DNA of 64,000 nt from Linanthus parryae (lineage: Eukaryota; Streptophyta; Magnoliopsida; Ericales; Polemoniaceae). The position numbers were made by a program, and so were the translations under genes. The stretch is taken from assembly GCA_023055425.1 (NCBI GenBank), contig JALGPY010000006.1, positions 71,456,127 to 71,520,126 of the forward strand, given 5' to 3'. Under the pieces are notes generated by a model. That model saw nothing but the letters and a program-made list of their open reading frames with translations. It was not told the DNA's origin and made no database searches. Positions within the stretch are counted from its first letter, which is position 1. The number at the start of each line of letters is the position of its first letter. This document shows positions 47,318-56,762 of the stretch, piece after piece.

Positions 47318-49001
47318 TATTTTTGCGAGATCGGGCAATCGCAAAAACATAACCAGTGTGTCCTCGAGACCTCACCCTTTTCAGAAAGTACTTCCCTGCA
47401 AGCGATCGGTAAGTCTGAACAGATTTATATGGTGGATTTAAGCACTGGACAAAGTACTATTACTTTCGTCATCAACCTGAGCAAATCCCTAGCTAACCTA
47501 CCATCCGAGCTTTTTTCGAAAGGGTCTAAGTCTAACGGGTAGGATATATATATGTATCAAGGTACGGAACAGTCCTACTTGTTATGACATTCTCACAATT
47601 TACCAAACTCACGCCCCTCACCGAGATCCCGAAAAACTGTTCAAAACACCTAAGTTCCTGCTCTCTCAATTTCCTTGGCCCCCGGTGTGTCTTCGCCGTA
47701 CTCGCGGCCACAAATGTGAAGCGGTGCAAATGTCTCGAAAATTGTGCCAACCACTCAGCTTTTTACTAAATAACATAAACGACCAAAACAACTGAAAACT
47801 AGAACTTTGCTTTTCTTTTTTTTTCTTTTCTTTTTTTTCGATTTTCTTTTTTGTCCTTTTTTTAACACTATATACATAAATAAATACACGAATAATGACA
47901 ATAACTAAACTGACTAAAGCTAAGTGAGGAAAAACAAATCTCTGTTGTGGGGTACGTAAGATATCCTCATGTGAAGTACCCCCACACTAATCCTGAAGCG
48001 CTGATCCCGTAGTCGAAATGATACTGTGCAGTCCCACCAAACCTCCTCATCACCAAAGATGTAGAAAAACGGCACAACCACCAATAAACCCCACAACCCC
48101 CGGAACCCCGTTTTGTGCGAAAAGATGCTCGCACGCGACTATCTCCTCCTGTGGTCACTATGTAATGCAGTGATCCACCTCCGCAAATTAATGCACTGTC
48201 GCCACTAACTCACCCTGTCCTTCCCTCGAAAAACGTGTCAATGTCAAAATTGTCCGAAACTGATAGATCATGAAGCTCTCCCATCTAAAACCCTCCCTAC
48301 TCCCTCCCTCTATCATAACGCGTAGAATAGCCAACTAACGACTGATGAAGGTCTCAAAGAAGGCTGCCTAGTCTACAACGGCTATGATTAACGGGGTAAA
48401 TGGCTTCAAACGGGCTGATTAGTTGGACCTAGGGGTAAGAAACAGGACGTGAGGTCCCTTGATAGCCAGTCACTCCACCGAAAAATGCGATGACCGTGAC
48501 GGCGCCCGTGGGCGGGTTGTCGACTACCTAGATGACGGTGGTGAAGCAACTAGTCGGATCCTTAGCTCAGGTGATAATTACTTGCAAATTCCAAAGGTCA
48601 CTGGCTCTCACCTATCTACTATACCTCGGTGCAAGTTTTCTTTTCCGTCAAAGGGTTAAAACTCGATTTCCTTACAATTTTTGTTATCTCGATTGCCCTT
48701 TCTCAAAATTTTCTGATTTTTTTTTTGGTGAAAAATAAACACTGTTGTCCGCGTATATACGCATCAGCATGCGTATATACGCAAGCAGCAGTATTAATTT
48801 TTTTTTAATGTTAATTTTTTTTTAAGATATACACAATGCAAGGCTAGAATGTTTATGGTGGGTTGATTCAAATAACGAAACTATGTTGACTAAAAAAAAT
48901 AAAATAAAAACTGCAAAAATAATATGAAAAAACGTGCAGACTGGGTTAATGCAGACACGACTACCACCCCCACACTAAGAGGTGGCATGCCCTCATGACA
49001 C
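46956..49001 (-). other. 3' untranslated region of element A
   Basis: It is non-coding and matches 51782-53647 of element B. It contains an (ATT)n microsatellite at 47195-47322 that B lacks here, the 12-mer ACCCCCACACTA at 46959, 47978 and 48966, and one pair of TGCGTATATACGCA palindromes at 48745-48787. ORFs of poly-Ile, poly-Tyr or poly-Asn here come from the microsatellite. Confidence 0.75.
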
Positions 49002-50190
49002 TCACTCAACTGGAATAAATGTCGGGTCTGACCCGGTTTCCGAGGAACCGGGTATGCTACTCGTGGAGCTGCCGCTAGAGTCGGTCCGGTAGACGGCCGT
49101 CCGACGTGCTCGTGGATGGGGACGGGAGTCGGAGGACTGTGACTCTGATCCAGTCCAACAGCTGGGTGGATGAGATCGTAACCCTGTCCGGCCACTCGAA
49201 GACTGCTGGGTTCGTGACCCAGACTGACGACCCGTGGGCTGCTGGGATCGTGTCCCTGCCTAACGTCTATGTGGTTGCTGCGGTGGCTGAGGCCGCGGAG
49301 GTGGGGCGGAGACAAACTCGCTAGAGTCCGCCTCGTCCGACCAACTCGTAGTGTAGCTTCTGGAGTAGGTAGGAGGGAAATAGAACGGTAATGGCGGTTC
49401 TCCGCCTGCGTGCTGGGCCGCCTCACGCTGCTCCTCTCGAATACTGGTCAGTGCAGCGTTATGGTCCTTGGCCATCTTCCTCTGAGTCCGTTGGGAGTGC
49501 TTGAATGCCCTCCAAATCTTGCCCGCTTTCTCGAGCAGTTTCTCCCCAATGGACTTCTGCCCCCCACGATATCCCTCAAATCCCTCATCTACTAGGGACA
49601 GCCTACGCGGTGGGCCTGGTCTGGCTCTCGGAGTCGGGTCGGCCCGTAGGGTCGGCTCGGCTCTCTCCCTGGCTGGCTGACTCGGGCCAGCTCTCTGACT
49701 ATCCTGCCGACTCGACTCCCCACGCTCACGCTCTCGACTCGTACGGCATCGCCGAAGTCCGGCCGATGCCTGCCCACTGACGGGTCTCTCCTGGGTCGAT
49801 CTCCTCCTAGGGGCAGGGGCAGGTGCAGTGTAAGGGTCCTCCTCTATGGGGTCATCATCCCTGTCTAGGTCAACGACCGGCTCGTGATGGCCAGGTGGTC
49901 CCGGGTTCCGGGCCACTATCTTCCTAAAGATCCTCAGAACTGGAGGGTCTAGGTCGCCCTCCTGGAGAATCAAAGGGACATCATACTCCCGAGCCAGTTT
50001 GGCGATGAGGTTGCTATACCCCAACCCCTTATGGCTTGCGGTCGCATTCCGCTCCTGCATGTATACCCAAATGCGACGTGGGATGTCGACATCTCTCCGG
50101 AGGACTAAGCAATATACCAACAGGACATACTCATAATCCAAATGGGTAAAATGCTGGATCCCTACTACACGGTTCACCACCCACTCAGCT
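49002..50190 (-). pseudogene. Third ORF (Athila env-position ORF) of element A, 3' part
   Basis: Aligns with the B third ORF: WVVNRVVGIQHFTHLDYEY, RNATASHKGLGYSNLIAKLA, an Arg/Pro/Ser-rich low-complexity middle (APAPAPRRRSTQ), a basic helical stretch (GEKLLEKAGKIWRAFK) and YTTSWSDEA. A frame change near 49300 shifts the tail; the stop is at 49002-49004. No membrane segment is seen. It is interrupted at its 5' side by element B; the preceding part is at 63931-64000. Confidence 0.75.
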
Positions 50191-51153
50191 GAAGCGCAAA
50201 CTAACGTGCTGTTCGCAAGTATACGAATCTTGTAATACCGGGTGTAATTAAACTCGGATGATCGTTCCCACGAAGACTATTTCGGGTTTTTTCGAGAAAT
50301 CAGTTTTAATTTGCAGAGTGTAAAAGGAGGAGTAGTTTAGGATTGTGATTAACTATAAACTAAAAATAAGCAAATAAAAACGCAAATATTTTTTGTGACG
50401 TTTTTCTGAAAATTGTGAAAGTTGTGAATCTAGGGTTTGGAATACTAGGTCCCAGGATCCCCTTGGGTTTCTTCAGAATTATGTACTTCGGTTTGATATG
50501 AAAACACTCAGCAGTTTAAATTACCCGTGCCATGTACCGATTGTGCAGTAACCTTTCAGATTCCACACGCTGTCACGAACCTGCAGACTTTCGGGTTCCT
50601 GTTAAGCTGCCTAAGTCTGCAGTCTCGCTCTAAGTCTGCTAGGGTTTCTAACCTGTCCTGATGGTCCGGGTCAGATTCTCTAACAGTTGGTCTATAATTT
50701 TTGGCTAGCCCTATCTCCCTTTCTCTGGTCGGTCTATCAGGGTAAGGTACTAAATCCTGTCTTTTCTTCCTAACCCTAACCTGACGTTTTCACCTACAGA
50801 CTCGGGTCTATAGCAATTCTGGTTCACGACTCCGATCATGCATAAACGGATATTATCAAAGACAGAATAACTGATAAATACTACTGAATTAAGATAACGT
50901 AATCATGAATTCATACTCAAACAGCAGAATAATGTCTGAAAACGAAATCATAGGTTCACCGAGAACCTAGGTAAAAGGTTTAGCTACTAAACGACATAAT
51001 AAATTAACAAAGTTTCTGAATTTAAAAGAGAGAATAAGATCAAACTAAGTCTTCGGATCTGGATGAGTGCTTCCGTGCTCTCCCGGGATGCTCAGACTTG
51101 TCCTTGGATGAATTGTCTTGTGTGTTGTGTCTTCAAAACGAGTCTGGACGAGT

Positions 51154-51165
51154 CTTTATATAGTG
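51154..51165 (-). promoter_or_regulatory. TATA box of the element B 3' LTR
   Basis: CACTATATAAAG on the minus strand, the same as at 63272-63283 in the 5' LTR. The nearest palindromic half-unit begins 59 bp upstream in the element sense. Confidence 0.75.
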
Positions 51166-51223
51166 CTGGCGAAGTTTCTGGAACTTGTCTTTATTTACGA
51201 AACTACCACTGCCCGAAACCGCC

Positions 51224-51504
51224 TGCTGCGTATTAATACGCAGACAGGGTCTTCTGTTGCTGCTATTTTCCACTTTTTGCTTGCTGTCTGCGTATAATAC
51301 GCAGGCCCTGCGTATAATACGCAGACAGGGACCCTCCTGTGCCTCCAACTTCCTTCTTTCTGCGTATTTTCTCCCCCTGGCAGCGTATAGTACGCAGGGG
51401 GCTGCGTATAACACGCAGACAGGGGAGAAAACTGTCCAAAATCACCTCTCCCTCCTTGTTGCTTGCGTATTTTACGCAGGGTCTGCATATTATACGCAGA
51501 CAGC
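51224..51504 (-). repeat. Palindromic array in U3 of the element B 3' LTR
   Basis: One half-unit (51224-51247) and three units (51284-51328, 51380-51422, 51462-51504). Each unit has two palindromes of type CTGCGTA-N-TACGCAG, with TGTC before and GACA after, so the unit as a whole is also an inverted repeat. They lie about 60-340 bp upstream of the TATA box in the element sense. Confidence 0.9.
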
Positions 51505-51781
51505 AAGGCAGGATGCTCTTTTCTGCCTCTATTTGCCTCCTGCTGCATCCCCGATCCATTCCTGCTGCATTCCCGGGCCCTGTTCCTGCATAGACAACAT
51601 GAACACACCCGCGATCATATCCAATAAAAGTACGGAAAATGCAGAAATTTATAAAGAGCAAATAACTCTCTCGTTCCTAAAACCGAGGCTTTCCGAGGGT
51701 GAAAATTGGCTAGAACATGAGTATTCTGGCACAAATGCACAAAAACTGAGCTATTAGATAACCCTGATTTGGGCGTTATCA

Positions 51782-53647
51782 AATACCCCCCCCCCCAACT
51801 AAATATTGCTCGTCCCGAGCAATCCCCTTGCATACCAACCTGCTTGCATACCTCTCGGTTTTTGCAAAACCGACCCTGTCGTGCATACACTACCTTTGCA
51901 TACTCCCTGCAATTGCATACTCTTTCAACCTGAACCGTATAACCAGACGACTCGATAGAAAGACTGACTCAGATAGAATATACACAGACTCAATACACGA
52001 CTCAAAACAAAATGCTAAAACAATTTATTTTTGGTGAGATTGGGCAATCTCAAAAACATAACCGAGTGTCCTCAAAACCTCACCCTTTTTCCAGAAAATA
52101 CTTCCCTGCAATCGATCGGTAAGTCTGAACAGATTTCTTTGGTGGATTTAAGCACTGGACCCGAGTACTGTTACTTTTGCTATCAACCTGAGCGAATCCC
52201 TAATTAACCGACCATCCGAGCTATTTCCAAATCAAGGTTCTAAATCTAACAGGTAGGATATATATCTGTGTATAGGTACGGCATGATCCTACTCGTTATG
52301 ACATTCTCACAATTTCCCCAAACTCACACCCCTCACCGAGTTCCCGAAAAACTGCCCGAAACACCTAAGTTCCTGCCATATCAATCTTCCTGTCCCCCGG
52401 TGTGTCTTCGCCGTTCTCGCGGCCACAAATGTGAAGCGGTGTAACTGTCTCAAAAATTGTGCTACTCACTCAGCTTTTTGACTCAATAACAACATAAATA
52501 ACTGAAAAACTGCAAAACTAGATCATTTTTTTTCTTTTTCATTTTTTTTCTATTCTCTTTTTTTTTCTCTTTTTTTTTCTCTTTTTTTTTAAGACTCTAT
52601 AAATACATGGATAACAATAAATAAACTGAATACAGCTGAGTGAGTAAAAATAAACTGTCGTCGTGGGGTATGAAAGATGTCCTCATATGAAGTACCCCCA
52701 CACTAATCCTGAAGCGCTGATCCTGTAGTCGGAATAGTACTGTGCAGTCCCACCGAACCTCCTCATCACCAAAGATGTAGAAAAACGGCACAACCACCAA
52801 TTAACCTCACAACCCCCGGACCCCATTGTGTGCGGAAGATGTCTCGCACGTGACTAACTCCTCCTGTGGTCACTATGTAATGCAGTGATCCACCTCCGCA
52901 AATTAATGCACTGTCGCCTCTCACTCACCCTGTCCTTCCCTCGAAAAATGTGTCAATGTCAAAACTGTCCAAAACTGATATACCATGAAGTGCTCCCATC
53001 TAATTCCCTCCCCAACTCACTCCCTCCGTCATAACTCGTAGAATAGCCAACTAACGACTGATGAGGTCTCAAAGAAGGCTTCCTAGGCTATAGTGGCTGA
53101 GAATAAAAGGGGTAAATGGCTTCAAACGGGTTTACTAGTTGGACCTAGGGGTAAGAAACAGGACGTGAGGTCCCTTGATAGCCAGTCACTCCACCGAAAG
53201 ATGCGATGACCGTGACGGCGCCCGTGGGCGGGTTGTCGACTACCTAGATGACGGCGGTGTGGCAACTAGTCGGATCCTTTGCTCAGGTGATAACTACTTG
53301 CGGTTTCCAAGGGTCACTGGCTCTCACCTATCTACTATACCTCGGTGCAAGCTTTCTTTTCTGTCAAAGGTTGTAACCTCGATTTCTTCCCAGTCTCTGT
53401 TATCTTGATTGCCCTTTCTCAAATTTTCTCATTTTTAATTTTTTTTGGATTTTTCTGAAAATTTTTTGATTTTTTTTTTTTTTAGATATACACAATGCAA
53501 GGTCAGAATGGTGTGGTGGGTTGACTCAAATAAAGAAAATATGCTGACTCAAAAAATAAAATAAAAACTGCAAATAAATATGAAAAAACGTGCAGACCGG
53601 GTGATGCTGACACGACTCCCACCCCCACACTAAGAGGTGGCATGCCT
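51782..53647 (-). other. 3' untranslated region of element B
   Basis: It is non-coding and homologous to the same region of A. It has the polypurine tract (51782-51797), a perfect hairpin ATTGCTCGTCCCGAGCAAT at 51805-51823, poly-T-rich stretches (52525-52590, 53460-53485) and the 12-mer ACCCCCACACTA at 52694 and 53621. No gene is supported. Confidence 0.75.
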
Positions 53648-55260
53648 TCATGGCACTGACTCGTCTGGACTATACGGCGGGTCTGACCCGGTCTCGGATA
53701 AACCGGACATGCTGCTGGGTGAGCTGCTGGTCTGCCTGAATCTGGCACTACTCGACTGCCGTGGGTGCGAGCTCGACGACTGGCGGGACCGTGAGCTCGA
53801 TGACTGTCTGGACTGTGTCCGGGATCCTGACCGACTGCTAGGTGGGTGTGGAACCGGCTCTGTGGCATGCTCACTCGAGCTCGCCTCGTCCGACCAGCTG
53901 GTAGTGTAGTCACTGGAATAGGAGGGAGGGAAAATGATAGGCAATGGCACCTCTCGGCCCGCATGGCGGGCTGCCTCTCGCTGCTCCTCTCGGAGTGCAG
54001 TAATAGCGTCGCCATGGTCTTTGGCTATCTTCTTCGTGGTCTTTTTGAGGTTCTTTAGGTATCGGAAAACTTTCCCTATCTTGTTAAGCACCTTCTCACC
54101 TAAAGACGCCTGGCCAGCACGGCATCCCTCAAGCCCCTCCTCAACTCGGGCCAACCTACGGTTCATGACCGAAAGTGGCGGTGGACCGGTCGTACCTCTC
54201 GTACCTCTCGTACTAGGTCTAGCTCTCTGACTCGGCCCGGCTCTCTGGCTCGGCTCCCCGTGGTCATGGGTGGACTGAGAACGCCTAAGTTTAGACGCTC
54301 CCGTCCCCCGAGTAGGTCTATCCTGGGTCGATCTCCTCCTAGGGGCAGGGGCAGGGGCAGGCTCGTCCTCCTCCATAGGGTCTGCATCAAGGTCTATGAC
54401 TGGGTCATTCGGTCCCGGACCTCCCCCTCTAATCTTCCTATAGGCCTTAAGAAGAGGAGGCATCCAGTCACCCTCGTGCTCTGAGAGGGGAATCTGATAG
54501 ATACGAGCCAGTTGGATAATCAGGTTGCTATACCCGAGTCCCTTCCGGCTCGCTGCAACGTTCCTCTCCTGAATATAAGCCCAAGTGAGCTGGGCTATAT
54601 CAATCCGTCTCCTCATCATCAGACAGTACACTATCACGGTAGACTCATTCTCTAGGTAGGTAAAGTGTTGGATCCCCACAATGCGGTTCACCACCCAGTC
54701 AGCCCACCATTTGGCAGGTTTGCACAAAAATCCCGAGTGCAGTTTCAGCCCCACGTTTCCTTCCTCCTCAAAGTGGGCCCCCGCGTTTCCCCAGCTGACG
54801 GAGGGTTACTCATAGCTAACTGGTATGCACACGGCTCTTGGGATGGTGGAATCCCGTAAGCCTGCCTAATAGAGTCGGGGGTCAGCAAGATATAGTCACG
54901 ACGGCAATAGACCCACCGCACGTCAGTGTTCTCGGCATCGCCAGCATGCTTAAGGTTGCAAAAGAACTCCCTAGTCAGTGTGGAACTAGACGTACCCTCA
55001 AATCCAGCTAGTGAAGTGCCAAAAATGTCTGCTCGACTGGCAAAATTCACCATCTGGGTCGGCATCCTATCATCATCTACCTCGAAACGGTGGTCCTTAG
55101 CCAACCTATAGTTCGGCTTTTTACCGGTCAGATAATAGGTATGGGCCTGGTGGGTCACAAACCGGTAACTGTCAAAGTAATGCGGCGTGATGTCGCTGAC
55201 AAGGATATCAATCGGCTCATGCCTACGGTTCGGGTCTATGACTGGTTTGACCAAAGCCAT
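53648..55260 (-). pseudogene. Third ORF of element B (Athila env-position ORF), one frameshift
   Basis: The start is ATG 55260 (MALVKPVIDPNRRHEPID). The N-terminal ~170 residues (VNFASRADIFGTSLAGFEG, LTPDSIRQAYGIPP) resemble the plant retrotransposon domain found in Athila ORFs and in many 'putative plant transposon protein' entries. A frame change in a G-run near 54780 leads to 54754-53648: WVVNRIVGIQHFTYLENES, a Pro/Arg-rich linker, a basic helical segment (GEKVLNKIGKVFRYLKNLKK) and Ser/Arg/Gln repeats (RQSSSSRSRQSSSSHPRQ). Athila elements are often said to carry an env-like gene here, but I see no signal peptide or transmembrane helix; the tail looks nucleic-acid- or protein-binding. Function unknown. 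Confidence 0.7.
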
Positions 55261-55885
55261 GATAAAAATGCAAAAACGAGCAGAAACAGAAATCTAGAGT
55301 ACGTGCGCGTGAAATAGTGCGTCTCAGCAAATAAGCCCCCTAAATTCTACCAAAGGTCCACACGGCACGGAAACCGAGAAAAATTTCAGAAATAATGACC
55401 CGGCTACGAGTCGTGCTTAAAACTGAAAAATTAAAGAGAGAGTAGAAAGTTGGACCTTCCCACAAAGGGGGTGAAGTGCAGAATCCGGCAAGGTTATCGC
55501 CGGAAAAGTCGCCGCGAATCGTCGGAAAAGTCGCCGGAAAAGTCGACTTCGCCGGAATGAAATTTCGGGCACACCCACACGTAGCTTTCTTCCTCCTCTT
55601 CAACGTTCCCTTCTGCGAAATTTTCCGGTTTTGCTTCAAACTCAACAAATCTGCAATTTTTCCTCAAGAACACCCTTCACTTTCCTTCCACCCCCACACT
55701 AGCTCGGTTGGAATTTCTGAAAACCGAGAGTAGTTCTGTACTCCTTGCGACGAGGGGATTCCAAAAATGCCTTCGATTTTTGATTCCGAGCACTTTTGAA
55801 GAATTGGTGTGTTGGTGCTAGAGAGGAATGGAGGTAGAGAGAGAAAGCTTCAAGCCAACAATGGCTTCCCCATGGCCGGCCCCCT

Positions 55886-55894
55886 CTATTTAAA
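55886..55894 (-). promoter_or_regulatory. TATA-like box upstream of the element B third ORF
   Basis: Minus-strand TTTAAATAG in the context GGGTTTAAATAGAGGG, similar to the TATA-like box of the A LTR (CTTTAAATAG on the plus strand). A CT-rich start-like region lies 30-60 bp downstream (near 55830-55855), and the third-ORF ATG is about 625 bp downstream. The palindromic array begins 62 bp upstream, the same spacing as in the LTRs. Promoter function is inferred. Confidence 0.4.
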
Positions 55895-55955
55895 CCCTAA
55901 GTGCCAAAATGACGAAAATTCCCCTGGCTTAAAATGGTCAAAAACTGCTTATTTT

Positions 55956-56468
55956 GTGCGTATAATACGTATATGTTGCGTATTTTACGCAAACAGGGGT
56001 ACCGGGTGATCAAAAAAGTAAAAAAATTGCAATTTCCTTCTCTGTCTGCGTATAACACGCAGGTAGCTGCGTATTTTACGCAGACAGGGAGGGAAATTGA
56101 ATTTTTTTTTTTTTAGAAAAACTTATTTTTCAGAACTGTCTGCGTATAATACGCAGAAACCTGCGTAAAATACGCAGAAGGTGCTGAAAATATTTTTTCA
56201 ATTTTTCAACAAAAAATCATGTTTTGGTGCTGTCTGCGTATTATACGCAGAAAGCTGCGTATTTTACGCAGACAGGGTCAAAATAAATTTTTCAATTTTT
56301 TTTTTTTTAGAAAAATACAGTTTACGCTGCTGGCTGCGTATAATACGCAGAAACCTGCGTAAAATACGCAGACAGTAGCTAAATTAATTTTTCAAAAATT
56401 TTCAAAAGTCAATTTTTCCTTGATGGCTGCGTATAATACGCAGAAAGCTGCGTAAAATACGCAGACAG
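55956..56468 (-). repeat. Array of six nested palindromes between pol and the third ORF of element B
   Basis: Units at 55956-55996, 56042-56087, 56136-56180, 56230-56275, 56330-56375 and 56424-56468, starting 86, 94, 94, 100 and 94 bp apart. A typical unit is CTGTCTGCGTATAATACGCAG, 2-4 bp, then CTGCGTAAAATACGCAGACAG. The arms are kept while the A/T centres vary. Spacers are poly-T/A rich. The same unit is in the LTR U3. Confidence 0.92.
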
Positions 56469-56762
56469 CGGAGAAAAATATTTTTTCATTTTTTTTTTCA
56501 CCTCGGTTATTTTGGCACTGTGGGTTGAAGGGGGGTCACTTTTCTCTCTCTCTCCTTTCTGTTTCTTGTCGTCTGCTTCTTCTGTATCTGCACATGCTTA
56601 ATTTTCATTAAATACCCACTCATCTCACCTCTCTCAAAAATTCAAAACTTTAAAATAAAAGCTAAAAAAAATAAATAATTTAAACTTACTACGTTGGGTT
56701 GCCTCCCAACCAGCGCTTTGTAATTTACGGTCGACGGCCCGACCCAGTTACCTCAGGTTCGA
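56469..56762 (-). other. Post-pol spacer of element B with a short hairpin
   Basis: It is non-coding. Next to the pol stop, 56693-56755 contains TTGGGAGGCAACCCAAC (minus, within 56693-56710, GTTGGG/CCCAAC arms) and GGTCGGGCCGTCGACCG, also found in the remnant at 17088-17150. Confidence 0.7.

Larger units (their letters stand above)
45366..50190 (-). mobile_element. Element A: Athila-like gypsy element, 3' part (resumes at 63931)
   Basis: In minus-strand order, this is the end of the third ORF (50190 to 49002), a 2-kb 3' untranslated region, polypurine tract and 3' LTR (46955 to 45366). The third ORF is cut at 50190 by element B and resumes at 63931. gag, pol and the 5' LTR lie to the right of the window. 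Along its length it matches the same parts of B at moderate identity, so the two are members of one family or sister families. Confidence 0.85.
50191..51781 (-). repeat. 3' LTR of element B (1591 bp)
   Basis: Bounded by TGAAGCGC at 50191 and CGTTATCA at 51781. Closely similar to the 5' LTR, which is 29 bp longer, mainly because of one extra palindromic half-unit. A minus-strand TATA box (CACTATATAAAG, 51154-51165) is present. The 11-C run at 51786-51796 just outside is its polypurine tract read on the plus strand. Confidence 0.93.

Noticed and set aside
46979..47542. ORFs of poly-Ile, poly-Tyr or poly-Asn
   Set aside because: They are translations of the (ATT)n microsatellite at 47195-47322 in three frames.
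55956..56468. Regular ~94-bp repeat spacing resembling a CRISPR array
   Set aside because: The units are palindromes inside a plant retrotransposon, spacers are poly-A/T low complexity rather than unique, and there are no cas genes.
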